Part shown: positions 18,638 through 26,950 of the stretch, piece after piece
How positions within the stretch are numbered: position 1 is the first letter of the stretch
Layout of the letters: the number at the start of each line of letters is the position of its first letter
Origin: CBDCYS01 sp965226245
GTDB taxonomy: Bacteria > Acidobacteriota > Terriglobia > Bryobacterales > UBA6623
Direction: 5' to 3'
NCBI GenBank assembly: GCA_965226245.1
Contig: CBDDCL010000015.1
Location: 5,146,001-5,210,000, forward strand
DNA length: 64,000 nucleotides
Made by a program: the position numbers and the translations under genes
Notes under the pieces: generated by a model
The model's input: only the letters and a program-made list of their open reading frames with translations
The model's database searches: none
Told to the model about the DNA's origin: nothing

Positions 18638-18904
18638 ATGGTCAGACCGACGATCAAAGGTACTTACTCTTTGGATGTCGAGACGGTCCGGGACCTCGAA
18701 CAAATGGCGAGTCACTGGGGTGTCTCAAAGTCCGCGGCCTTGCGGCGGGCTATCCGCGCCACGGCCCTAACACTGCGATCCGTGACGAGTCCGCTGGACG
18801 CATTAGATGAGTTGCAGGAATCGTTGAACCTGAGCCCGGCCAAAGCTCAAGCTTGGAGCCGCCGTGTCCGCGCGGAGCGGCGTGCGTCCTCGCTGCGCCA
18901 CTGA
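18638..18904 (+). CDS. Ribbon-helix-helix DNA-binding protein (antitoxin-like)
   Basis: 88 residues from the ATG at 18638. The segment TYSLDVETVRDLEQMASHWG followed by VSKSAALRRAIR is a short beta strand and two helices of the CopG/Arc type. Such proteins usually autoregulate a toxin gene directly downstream, but no toxin reading frame is found in 18905-19118, so the partner may have been lost. The open frame begins upstream at 18566, but the internal ATG fits the domain better. Confidence 0.65.
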   Translation: MVRPTIKGTYSLDVETVRDLEQMASHWGVSKSAALRRAIRATALTLRSVTSPLDALDELQESLNLSPAKAQAWSRRVRAERRASSLRH

Positions 18905-19118
18905 ACTGGCGACACCGGACCTTGCGGATTTCGGCAAGATCGGGCCATTCCGTTTGAAACCTTGCACGCATAGCGAGGCTGCTCGCCCGATGTCCAAGGT
19001 AGTGAAACGGCCCGGGGGCCGCAAGGGCAGGTCGACATGCCGCAGCGCCCGGCTGTGATTGTGGTAACGGCAAGGAAACAATGATCGCCTATCCTAGTTC
19101 AAGGGAGGAGATTTTCGG

Positions 19119-20531
19119 ATGAAATATTTCGCTGGCGTGGCTTTTCTTGTGTGCCTGGCGACGATGACCTTGGCCGCCGAACCGGTACAGGACGGGGAGG
19201 CGTATTGGCCGCAGTGGCGAGGGCCGCATGCCAACGGAGTTTCGCTTCACGGCGCCCCTCCGGCTGAGTTTGGGGTGAACAGTAACATCAAGTGGCGCGT
19301 GAAGATCCCCGGCAAGGGGCACTCGACGCCGGTGGTCTGGGGTGATCGTATCTTCTTGACGACAGCGGTTCCGGCGGAAGCCCAGGCCCCGACGGCGCCT
19401 GCCCGCCAAGCGCGAGCCCTGGGAAGCTCAGGCACAGGCGGCGTGATGGCTCAGCGTGAGCGCCGGGGGCGCGGCGGCCAGCAGCGCCGTGGCCGGGGCG
19501 GCTTTGGCGGCCCCGCGCCCGCAAGCGGCGAGCATGCGTTTGTTGTGATGGCTCTGGACCGCAACACCGGGAAGAAGATTTGGGAGCGAACCGCGGTCGC
19601 GGCCACCCCTCACGAGGGTCACCATCGCCGCTACGGCAGCTTTGCCTCCAACTCCCCGGTGACCGACGGCGAGATGCTCTACGCCTACTTCGGGTCTCGC
19701 GGCATCTTTGCCTACGACCTGGATGGCAATCTTCAGTGGAAGAAGGCTCTGCCCGCTCAACTCCACAAGAGGAATGCGTTCGGCGAGGGCACGGCGCCGG
19801 TGATCCACGGCGGCGCGCTTCTGCTCAACTGTGATCAAGAAGGGCAGTCTTTCATCCTGGCGCTGGATAAGCGCACGGGCGAGCAGCTCTGGCGTCAAGA
19901 CCGCGACGAGCTGAGCACCTGGACGCCACCGCTTGTCGTGGAGCACGCGGGCCGCAAACAGGTCGTCGTGGGCGGCATGACCGCGCGGAGCTACGACCTG
20001 GAAACGGGTGAGCTGATCTGGCAGGCGGCGGGACTAGGCAGCAACCCGATCCCGGCGCCGGTTCAACTCGGCGACATGGTGATTCTCATGACGGGCCACC
20101 GCAGCCCGAATCTGCTTGCCATCAAGCTCGGCGGCAAAGGTGATCTGAGCGGCAATCCCGATTACATCAAATGGACCAACCAGCGCGGCAACTCCTACAC
20201 AGCTTCGCCGGTCATCCACGACGGTATCCTCTATTTCCTCACCGACCGCGGCATGATCAGCGCATTCGATGCCGCAACGGGTGAGATCTACTACCATCAG
20301 CAGCGCTTGCCTCGGGTCGCGAGTTTCAAGGCGTCGCCGATTGCCGCAGATGGAAAGCTGTACCTAGCCAGCGAGAGTGGGATGGTGTTCGTTTTGAAGC
20401 TTGGAAAAACTTACCAAGCATTAGCAACGAACAACATGGGTGACGAGATGTTCGTCTCCTCCCCGATCGTGGTGGGTGACGACCTGTTCCTGAGGAGCCA
20501 GGACGAGCTGTTCTGCGTCTCGAAGATGTAG
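19119..20531 (+). CDS. Secreted PQQ-like beta-propeller protein
   Basis: 470 residues with a signal peptide (about 1-20, ending TLAAEP). Repeated blades follow the PQQ/BamB-type pattern (W..G..H in WPQWRGPHANGVS, VMALDRNTGKKIW, ILALDKRTGEQLW, SAFDAATGEIYY). A Gly/Arg-rich low-complexity insertion at about residues 110-135 interrupts the first blades. No catalytic calcium/PQQ residues of alcohol dehydrogenases are obvious, so a binding or scaffold role outside the inner membrane is more likely than enzyme activity. GGGAGG precedes the start. Confidence 0.82.
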   Translation: MKYFAGVAFLVCLATMTLAAEPVQDGEAYWPQWRGPHANGVSLHGAPPAEFGVNSNIKWRVKIPGKGHSTPVVWGDRIFLTTAVPAEAQAPTAPARQARALGSSGTGGVMAQRERRGRGGQQRRGRGGFGGPAPASGEHAFVVMALDRNTGKKIWERTAVAATPHEGHHRRYGSFASNSPVTDGEMLYAYFGSRGIFAYDLDGNLQWKKALPAQLHKRNAFGEGTAPVIHGGALLLNCDQEGQSFILALDKRTGEQLWRQDRDELSTWTPPLVVEHAGRKQVVVGGMTARSYDLETGELIWQAAGLGSNPIPAPVQLGDMVILMTGHRSPNLLAIKLGGKGDLSGNPDYIKWTNQRGNSYTASPVIHDGILYFLTDRGMISAFDAATGEIYYHQQRLPRVASFKASPIAADGKLYLASESGMVFVLKLGKTYQALATNNMGDEMFVSSPIVVGDDLFLRSQDELFCVSKM

Positions 20532-20662
20532 CGCGCCGCGACTTGCTCCGATTCCTCAAATCCACTTACAGTAGAGCAGCGGAAAGAATGGAGACAGTGA
20601 CAGCCCCCATTTATTCATAGCCCTGAGCTACTGGGCTAATTCCGACGAACCTCAGTGTTTAA

Positions 20663-20690
20663 GACCCCAGGCTTACGCCTGAGGCTCTGA
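20663..20690 (-). repeat. REP-like hairpin (TCAGAGCC..GGGGTC family)
   Basis: On the minus strand this reads TCAGAGCCTCAGGCGTAAGC and ends GGGGTC. It shares both termini and the GCGTAAG core with copies at 34302-34330, 37063-37090 and 43105-43129. It stands in the 330-bp gene-free stretch 20532-20866, in which I see no other feature. Confidence 0.7.
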
Positions 20691-20866
20691 GTTTCGGTTT
20701 GAAGTTCTTGCGGTCCGGAGGCAATCTCAGCAAACTGGTATTCAGATCATCCTGCTCCCCGAGGTTAGAAGCGGCATAGGTGGCTCTTTCTCCCGAGTGA
20801 CGGATGTCCCCACTTGTCTCCACGCGGAGTTCGCCTATAATTGTTCGCAGGGTTGGACGCTACGGG

Positions 20867-21301
20867 ATGAGTTTCTTCAGCAAACACCAGACCATAGCGC
20901 TGTTAGGTATTGGCCTGATCGCCGTGTTCGCAACGGCGGCGCCACAGTCCGTCCCCGACAAGCAATCACGGGCGAAGGCGCGACAACTGAAAAACCCGAT
21001 CGTTTACTCGAAGAGTTCGATTCGGGAAGGCCGCAAGAGCTATTTGCGATTGTGCCAGGACTGCCACGGCTTTGATGGACGGGCGCAGGCGGTGCGGGAT
21101 TTTGACGCGCCGAATCTCCGTACTCCGGATATCTGGAGGTACGGTTCAAGCGACGGCGAGTTGTTCGTTACCATCCGCGACGGAGCCGGGCACGACATGC
21201 CGCCGTTTGGAAAGAAACTCGACGCGGACAAGACCTGGCAACTCGTTCACTACCTGAGGAGTATCGGGCCGAAGGAGCTGCGGCCCGCGCTGGAACCCTG
21301 A
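20867..21301 (+). CDS. Small c-type cytochrome
   Basis: About 144 residues from the ATG at 20867. A signal peptide or anchor (about 8-27) is followed by one haem c site, CQDCHGFDG, and an axial Met candidate in HDMPPFGKKL. The fold resembles class I periplasmic cytochromes. The gene lies 14 bp upstream of a Tat-exported ThDP enzyme and very likely shares its operon, making it a plausible electron acceptor for that enzyme. The open frame extends 63 bp further upstream but without cytochrome-like sequence. Confidence 0.85.
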   Translation: MSFFSKHQTIALLGIGLIAVFATAAPQSVPDKQSRAKARQLKNPIVYSKSSIREGRKSYLRLCQDCHGFDGRAQAVRDFDAPNLRTPDIWRYGSSDGELFVTIRDGAGHDMPPFGKKLDADKTWQLVHYLRSIGPKELRPALEP

Positions 21302-21315
21302 AACGGAGATTCACT

Positions 21316-23262
21316 ATGGCGACCAAACGGCAAGAATCATCCAAGTCTTTTTCCCGGCGGCGGTTCGTCGCTGGAGGCGCGGCGGCCGCTGCGCTAGCCG
21401 CACCCGCCGCGGCCTCGACGGTCAGCGAGCGGGATTCCAGCATCAAGATACCTTCCGAGGTTCCCGCCAGCCTCGCCGAGGCGCCGCAGCCCGCCGAATT
21501 CCCCATGACGGGCGCGCAGGTGTTCGCCAAGGCCTGCAAGGAAGAAGGGCTCGCCGCGCTGTTCTGCGCGCCGGGCAACTACCGCGTAATCAACGCCATC
21601 GCCTCGGAAGGAATTCCCAGCTACGGGGGCCGCACCGAAGGCATGATGTGCGCCGCCGCCGACGCCTTTTGCCGCGTCACGGGAGAGGTGGCGGCTGCGT
21701 CAGGAACGGAAGGTCCCGGCTTTACGAACATGATCATGAGTATCGGGGCCGCCAACTCCGCGCGTTCGCCGCTGCTGGTGCTGGCCAGCAATATGACACT
21801 GGCGCTTGACGACACCGACCACGCCATCCAGCGCGGCTACCAACAGCCCACGACCGTGGGACTCAAGAAGTACGGCAAGCGGCTGATTAATCCCAGCCGC
21901 GTCCATGAGTACGCCGCTTACGCCTTTCGCCAGCTCAAGACCGGCATTCCCCGGCCCGTGCACCTGGATTTCCCCGGTGAGGTAGCGGCCAAAGTGTTTG
22001 AAAGCGCCGAGGATCTCAGCTACTACCACGACAAATCGAAGTACCGCACCGAGTCGAAGCCGCATCCATCGCCTAAAGACATCGCCAAGGCAGTGGAGAT
22101 GATCGGGAAGGCGGAGCGTCCGATCATCGTGGCCAGCATGGGCGTGTTCTATAGCAAAGGTTGGGATGCGCTGAAGGCCGTGGCGGAAAAAGCTGACATC
22201 GCGGTGGTCGAGTCGGGCCCGAGCCGGGGGCATTTTGGAGACGAGCATCCGCTTTCGGCAAACACAGCGCCGGATGCGTTGCTGAGCGCGGATCTGGTGA
22301 TCCTTGTGGGTCAATACGTGATGCCGAGCTTGGGTGAGTATGCCTTCGATCCCGATGCGGCCTATATCCGAATTGATCCGGACCCAGCGGACATCGGACG
22401 GAACATTCCGATCGACCTCGGCATTGTTAGTTGCGAAAAAGCGGCGCTCGAGGCGCTCGCCGAGGCGCTGCCTCCGGCGAAAAGGCCGGCCTGGAGAGAC
22501 GAACTTGCCGGCGCGCGAAAAGCATTCCAAGAGCAGAACGACGAGTACTACCAAGCGGGCCTGAAACACAGCGCCGATGCCAGTGCTGTTCACCCGGCGG
22601 TGATTGCCCATGACCTGGCGGCGTTTCTCTACGACGGGAAGATCGCCAAGGAGCAGACGACCGTGGTGTCGGGGGGCTTCGGTATCGGCCGCTATACACG
22701 GCGTTATTTGCGGGCGTTTCGTCCCGGCCAGATCTGCAATGGGGCGTATCAATACGGCGCCATCGGGCCGGACGTGGGCTACTGCGTCGGAGCCGGCGCG
22801 GCGGTGCAACAAGGCGTTGGGCCGCAGGCGCCCTACAAGGGCTCGCCGATCGTGGGCATCACCGGTGACGCGGGCTTCGCATACTCGGCGATGGAAATGG
22901 AGACGCTGAGCAAATACCGCATCCCGGTTGTGCTCATTGTCTACAACAACAACGCCTGGGGCGTGTGGCGTTTCGGCCAGAGCGGCGGCCGCCAGAACAA
23001 CGCCCGCACATATCATCTGTACCTTTTCCAGGAGAACCTGCGCTACGAGAAAATCGGGGAGGCGCTTGGGGTGCGAGGCGAGTACGTCAGCCGCGCGGAA
23101 GACTTTCGGCCGGCGCTGGAGCGCAGCTATGAAATTGCGGCCGCCGAGGGGATTTCGACCGTCGTCAACTGCCAGGCGATCAAGGAGTTTTGGAGTTCGA
23201 GGGACTACCCGCCCGGATTCCTGCAAAAGGTCGAGCCCGGCTGCATGTCTTACTTCCACTAA
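21316..23262 (+). CDS. Tat-exported ThDP-dependent enzyme (acetolactate synthase/decarboxylase-like)
   Basis: 648 residues. The N-terminus has a twin-arginine signal (SRRRFVAGG, then an Ala-rich stretch). The rest is a full ThDP enzyme: a Pyr domain with the activating Glu in YGGRTEGMMCAAADAF, a central domain near residues 245-400, and a PP domain with the diphosphate/metal motif GDAGFAYSAMEM ending in VYNNNAWG. The substrate cannot be read from sequence; it is related to acetolactate synthase and benzoylformate decarboxylase. Export of such an enzyme, next to a cytochrome c, is unusual. Confidence 0.85.
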   Translation: MATKRQESSKSFSRRRFVAGGAAAAALAAPAAASTVSERDSSIKIPSEVPASLAEAPQPAEFPMTGAQVFAKACKEEGLAALFCAPGNYRVINAIASEGIPSYGGRTEGMMCAAADAFCRVTGEVAAASGTEGPGFTNMIMSIGAANSARSPLLVLASNMTLALDDTDHAIQRGYQQPTTVGLKKYGKRLINPSRVHEYAAYAFRQLKTGIPRPVHLDFPGEVAAKVFESAEDLSYYHDKSKYRTESKPHPSPKDIAKAVEMIGKAERPIIVASMGVFYSKGWDALKAVAEKADIAVVESGPSRGHFGDEHPLSANTAPDALLSADLVILVGQYVMPSLGEYAFDPDAAYIRIDPDPADIGRNIPIDLGIVSCEKAALEALAEALPPAKRPAWRDELAGARKAFQEQNDEYYQAGLKHSADASAVHPAVIAHDLAAFLYDGKIAKEQTTVVSGGFGIGRYTRRYLRAFRPGQICNGAYQYGAIGPDVGYCVGAGAAVQQGVGPQAPYKGSPIVGITGDAGFAYSAMEMETLSKYRIPVVLIVYNNNAWGVWRFGQSGGRQNNARTYHLYLFQENLRYEKIGEALGVRGEYVSRAEDFRPALERSYEIAAAEGISTVVNCQAIKEFWSSRDYPPGFLQKVEPGCMSYFH

Positions 23263-23738
23263 TGGCCAACCAGCCGGCCCGCCAGGTAGAGAGGCTTTTG
23301 CGGCGCTATGCCGACCGCGGGGTTTTCCGTTCGTTTCACGTTTCGGAGACCCGTGGCGGCAAGCTCAGTTGCAAATTCGAGTGGCTGACCGAGCGGCCGC
23401 TGACCGCTGTCTACGATCCCCAAGCGGACACGCTCGAGTTCCGGAACCTGCTGCCGGATGTTGCGGCTGCGTCGCCGATGTATGCGGAGTTGAAAGCTTT
23501 CGCCCGGGAGCGTGCTGACTCGGGGCTTCCGGATCACCGGCGCATCGACCCCAAGCGGGCCGCGGTCAAATGCTCGAATCGCAAGGGCGCCGTTTCGATC
23601 GTTATTTCTTTCAAGAAGGGTGACCGCGAGTACGGAGTCACGCGGGCCGTCAAGCTGGTGAACGAGATTTTTCTCGGTTTCCTCAAGGGCCCTTACTTCG
23701 ACTATATGGTGGCGAACTTCGGCGAACCGGCGGAGTAG
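23262..23738 (+). CDS. Conserved protein of unknown function, coupled to the ThDP enzyme
   Basis: About 158 residues from an ATG at 23262 that overlaps the preceding stop (TAATG), indicating translational coupling. No signal peptide or membrane segment. The protein is basic, with RQVERLLRRYADRGVF near the start and a conserved-looking ending NEIFLGFLKGPYFDYMV. I do not recognise the family. A role tied to the exported ThDP enzyme is suggested only by position, and the apparent cytoplasmic location argues for a regulatory or unrelated function. Confidence 0.7.
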   Translation: MANQPARQVERLLRRYADRGVFRSFHVSETRGGKLSCKFEWLTERPLTAVYDPQADTLEFRNLLPDVAAASPMYAELKAFARERADSGLPDHRRIDPKRAAVKCSNRKGAVSIVISFKKGDREYGVTRAVKLVNEIFLGFLKGPYFDYMVANFGEPAE

Positions 23739-23852
23739 GGGCCGCGGCCAACTCCCGCCGAGAAACCATCGCGCCACGTTGTGCCGAGGTCGAATCCCCG
23801 CAGGCATGTGAAGCCCGGATGCAGTAGAAAGCCTCAAGAACCCGTCCACGCT

Positions 23853-23888
23853 ATACTGACTCCAACGGGGCCATACTGACTCCAACGG
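23853..23888 (+). repeat. Two tandem 20-bp repeats in front of the toxin-antitoxin pair
   Basis: ATACTGACTCCAACGG occurs at 23853-23868 and again at 23873-23888, ending one base before the mntA start codon. The spacing places both copies across the promoter/leader, so they may be operator half-sites, or a simple duplication. Confidence 0.6.
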
Positions 23889-23889
23889 A

Positions 23890-24204
23890 ATGGATCAGCT
23901 TGTCCATAACCGCCTGGACGACCTGCGTCGTCTTTGCGAAAAGCACCATGTCCATCAACTGGACCTGTTCGGGTCCGCCGCCGAAGATCGCTTCAATTCC
24001 GAAAAGAGCGACCTCGACTTTTTGGTTGAATTCAAGAAACTGCCCCCTGCCAAGCTCGCCGACACCTACTTCGCCCTGCTAAACGACTTGCGAGACCTGT
24101 ATGGCCGCCCCATCGACTTAGTCATGGCTTCGGCGGTTCGAAACCGCTATTTTCTGGAGCAGCTCCAGGCAACGAAGGTCCCGCTTTATGCTCTTGCGAG
24201 CTAG
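23890..24204 (+). CDS. mntA: MntA-type minimal nucleotidyltransferase (antitoxin)
   Basis: 104 residues. The nucleotidyltransferase motif GSAAEDRFNSEKSDLDFLVE supplies the GSX10DXD signature, with further acidic residue in RPIDLVMAS. In characterised MntA/HepT pairs the antitoxin adenylylates the HEPN toxin to neutralise it. It overlaps hepT by 17 bp. No clear Shine-Dalgarno sequence separates the tandem repeat from the start codon. Confidence 0.88.
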   Translation: MDQLVHNRLDDLRRLCEKHHVHQLDLFGSAAEDRFNSEKSDLDFLVEFKKLPPAKLADTYFALLNDLRDLYGRPIDLVMASAVRNRYFLEQLQATKVPLYALAS

Positions 24205-24526
24205 AAAGCTTTTCGAAGACGTTCGAGAAGCAGCCGAAGCGATTGACGAGTTCACGGCTGGCAAGACTTTGGAAGACTACCTCCAAGAACGACTGACCCG
24301 TGCCGGTGTCGAGCGGGAGTTTTTAGTAATAGGTGAGGCCATCAGCCAACTCGCAAAGACTGACCAGCAGACGGCAAGCGAGCTAGGCAACTACAGGAAG
24401 ATCATCGACTTCCGAAATATCCTCGCTCACGCCTACAGCATGGTGAATGATGAGGTCGTGTGGGGTATTGTCGAGAATGAGCTTCCGGATTTGAAGAGAA
24501 ACGCAGACAAGCTTCTGGGAGAGTGA
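24188..24526 (+). CDS. hepT: HepT-type HEPN ribonuclease (toxin)
   Basis: 112 residues, all-helical, with the HEPN active-site motif RNILAHAY (RX4HXY form) near residue 75, preceded by the family pattern FLVIGEAISQLAK. HepT toxins cleave RNA and are held in check by AMP addition at the Tyr of this motif. Complete length, overlapping start with mntA, and both catalytic halves intact suggest a working module in an otherwise decaying region. Confidence 0.9.
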   Translation: MLLRARKLFEDVREAAEAIDEFTAGKTLEDYLQERLTRAGVEREFLVIGEAISQLAKTDQQTASELGNYRKIIDFRNILAHAYSMVNDEVVWGIVENELPDLKRNADKLLGE

Positions 24527-24670
24527 CCTCACCCACCGTAATCGCTGACAAGCGGCATACTGATACCATTCAATCCGCTGTGCCAGGGCAGGTTCTGATC
24601 TGGCACTGCTCGTGACAATACGCGCGCATCGCCGTAGAATGGCTTCTAGGGGAGGCAAAGGACTCCTAGT

Positions 24671-24970
24671 ATGAGCGTTACCCTTTTCCACGCCACAAGC
24701 GATCTGACGGCTGAGGAGAAAGCTGTTCTGGAAAAGCTGGTGGGCAGGCCTCTCGCTGACGACGAAGTTGTGAACGTCAGCGCTTTCCGCGCGCGGCCAG
24801 TCCCCGTCGGCCGAGCCAAAAAGGAGGCTGCGCGGGCGTTAAAGGCTCAACTAGATAGCTTGGCCGCACGGGTCAAAGATGTCCCGCCGGAACATCTTGA
24901 TGCTGCGCTGGATGAGGCACTGAAACAAGCGCGCCCAGCCTGTCAGAGTATCCATGAGGATCGTTCTTGA
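24671..24970 (+). CDS. Small putative antitoxin upstream of a broken PIN toxin
   Basis: 99 residues, acidic to neutral, rich in Ala and Lys, with no membrane segment. The N-terminus MSVTLFHATSDLTAEEKAVL is followed by a helical region. Its end overlaps the start of a PIN-domain frame by 17 bp, the layout of VapBC-like operons. I do not recognise a specific DNA-binding fold, so the antitoxin role is inferred from position. Confidence 0.55.
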   Translation: MSVTLFHATSDLTAEEKAVLEKLVGRPLADDEVVNVSAFRARPVPVGRAKKEAARALKAQLDSLAARVKDVPPEHLDAALDEALKQARPACQSIHEDRS

Positions 24971-25106
24971 CACGAACGTCCTCGTCCGCTCCAACGCCAA
25001 AGCTCTCGGACCGGCTGGCGATCGCAACGAAAGCCGCCCCCGCCAACCCGCGTCGCCGGTAACCCTCGATCGTATCGACAGACACGTCCCGCCAGTTTTT
25101 GGGTAA
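24954..25106 (+). pseudogene. PIN-domain toxin, N-terminal fragment
   Basis: The frame begins MRIVLDTNVLVRSNAKALGP, the first strand and metal-binding Asp of PIN ribonucleases, then departs from the family after about 21 residues and stops at 51. The sequence that follows, read on the minus strand (25099-25012), resembles a short acetyltransferase (GNAT) stretch (EGYRRRGLAGAAF), suggesting a deletion joined two unrelated genes tail to tail. Three of four PIN acidic residues are missing. Confidence 0.7.
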
Positions 25107-25148
25107 TTGCTACTGGATTCATCGGTATCGAACCATAACGAGCGCCGA

Positions 25149-26177
25149 CTATCCCACCAAGTCATGGGGGCTCTGTGCGCCGTAGAGGGTCCACCAGGGT
25201 TTGGCTTGTTTGAGGCAATCGTTCACGGCGCCAATGTTGCGGACTCCGTCTTCCGCCAGCCAGTCCTCGAGCGCCGCGATCCCTTTTTCGCCGTAGACGG
25301 GGATACCGTCTTTCCACGTCGCACGCCCACAGAGCACGCCGGCGAAGTCAACTCCGGCTTCGGCCGCCCATCGAAGCGATTCGGTGAATTGGTCGTTGCT
25401 GACACCGGCGCTGAGGTAAATGAAGGGCCTGAGCGCAACCTCGGCTGCCTCGCGATAGGCGTCGAGCGCTTGTGCCTTCGTATAGGCCGTTTCGCCGGTA
25501 TGAACCTCCGCCCCTCTGGTATACGCAAGATTCACGGGGATCTCGACTTTCAGTACATCGACGTGATATTCCTCTTTCGAGAACTCCTGGACGCCGCGGG
25601 TCACGATTTCCGGCTTCTTTCTCGCAAACCCCAGGCCCTTCTCGTCTCCCCCTTGGGGGTCGTAACCGACGAACTCCAGAAAGAAAGGAATGTCGTTGGC
25701 CAGGCACTCGGCGCCTACACGCTCCACAAAGGCGTGCTTTTCGTCATTGACGACGGCATCTTCGAACGGCGTGTAGTAGAGCAGGAGCTTCACCGCGTCC
25801 GCTCCGAAGTCGGCGAGCCGCTGGACCGAGGCATCCGGCAGAAGGTCGGCGCGCCGGCCGGGCTGCGTGTTGTCGTAGCCGCTCTTTTCGTAGGCCAGCA
25901 GCAGGCCGGTTCCTTCCGAGCGCTCTTCGGCCGCTTCCAGCCCCCATTGGGGATCGAGCAGAATCGCGCTGGCGTGAGGAGTCAGCACGGACGAAACCGC
26001 CGCCTTGAATTCACTCATCATTTCGCCGGTTACTTCGTCCTTCGAAATTCCTTTGGCCGCCGCAATGGATTTTTGCAGCGAGCCCCGCTGGTCCATCGCC
26101 GCGGCGGCGATGACGCCGCGCTCATCCGACAGCGCTTTCATGTGCTCGACCTTGCGGGCGGAAAAGTTGAGGCTCAT
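25149..26177 (-). CDS. lacD: Tagatose-1,6-bisphosphate aldolase (LacD-like)
   Basis: About 342 residues, a class I-type TIM-barrel aldolase. Recognisable parts are AAAMDQRGSLQKSI, AILLDPQWGLEAA, DAVKLLLYYTP with the Schiff-base Lys candidate, FLEFVGYD, DVLKVEIPVN, and FIYLSAGVSNDQF. It would split tagatose-1,6-bisphosphate or a related ketose bisphosphate into triose phosphates. The ATG at 26177 is chosen because GGGAGA sits 7 bp upstream. No lac/tagatose genes are nearby, so the true substrate may be another sugar phosphate or sulfosugar. Confidence 0.82.
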   Translation of the reverse strand: MSLNFSARKVEHMKALSDERGVIAAAAMDQRGSLQKSIAAAKGISKDEVTGEMMSEFKAAVSSVLTPHASAILLDPQWGLEAAEERSEGTGLLLAYEKSGYDNTQPGRRADLLPDASVQRLADFGADAVKLLLYYTPFEDAVVNDEKHAFVERVGAECLANDIPFFLEFVGYDPQGGDEKGLGFARKKPEIVTRGVQEFSKEEYHVDVLKVEIPVNLAYTRGAEVHTGETAYTKAQALDAYREAAEVALRPFIYLSAGVSNDQFTESLRWAAEAGVDFAGVLCGRATWKDGIPVYGEKGIAALEDWLAEDGVRNIGAVNDCLKQAKPWWTLYGAQSPHDLVG

Positions 26178-26548
26178 GAACAAGTCTCCCTTGGCTGGTG
26201 AGGTTGGTTGAAGTTCGATCCATCTCTCGCCGCTCGGGGCGATCGAGGGCCGTTCTTGGAAATTCTATCGGCCGGTCTTAGTTTCGTCTGGATCTCCGCT
26301 CCGCCGAAGCACGGCTTCGCACAGGCGACCGTCCGCGCGGAGAACGGGACCGCTTGTGCTACCTCCGAACCGATTTTTGCAATGTGCCTCGAAGCGGCCA
26401 GGTTGGGAGGACTTCTGGGGCAAATCAATATTGTACAGTGCCGGGGGTGTGCGAGGGTGCGCGACATAGAAGTGAGTATTTCAGCAGGCTCTTTATTGTG
26501 GCCAATATCCTTGCGTATGTATTACGCTAGGAACAGGAGGTCACTTCC

Positions 26549-26950
26549 ATGCCTGATTCCCTCGAGCAACTGCAGCAACAGCGTACCGACATCGTCCGCC
26601 AGATCGGCGAGCTGGGCGATCTGCGCCCCGGTTCGATCACCAGCACCTCGGGGCGTTGCGGCAAACCAAGCTGCCGCTGCCATCGCCCCGGTCAACCGGG
26701 GCACGGTCCCCATACCCGCCTCACCTATAAGGCCGGTCGTAAGACCGTCACCGAGTCGCTGCCGACTCCGGCCGCGCTGGGCAAAGCCGAGCGCGAAGTG
26801 GCCGAGTTCCGCAAGTTCCAGCAACTGAGCCGCGAGTTCGTGGAGCTCAATACCCGCATCTGCAAACAGCGGCCGCTGCAGCTTGAGGCGCAGACCCCCC
26901 AGGAAAAAAAACGGCCGCCGCCATCCAGCAAGAGGTCGCGCGCGAACTAG
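26549..26950 (+). CDS. ISKra4 first reading frame (frameshift partner of the transposase)
   Basis: 133 residues. The helical N-terminus EQLQQQRTDIVRQIGEL is followed by a Cys-rich segment (GRCGKPSCRCH) typical of the protein seen at the start of ISKra4-type transposases. The zero frame ends after EKKRPPPSSKRSRAN. At 26906-26913 the run GGAAAAAAAAC allows a -1 slip into the downstream frame, so this is probably the N-terminal domain of an AB fusion as well as a separate short product. Confidence 0.75.
   Translation: MPDSLEQLQQQRTDIVRQIGELGDLRPGSITSTSGRCGKPSCRCHRPGQPGHGPHTRLTYKAGRKTVTESLPTPAALGKAEREVAEFRKFQQLSREFVELNTRICKQRPLQLEAQTPQEKKRPPPSSKRSRAN

Noticed and set aside
21700..23259. 519-codon open frame antisense to the ThDP enzyme
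   Set aside because: Shadow of a high-GC gene on the other strand; no motifs.
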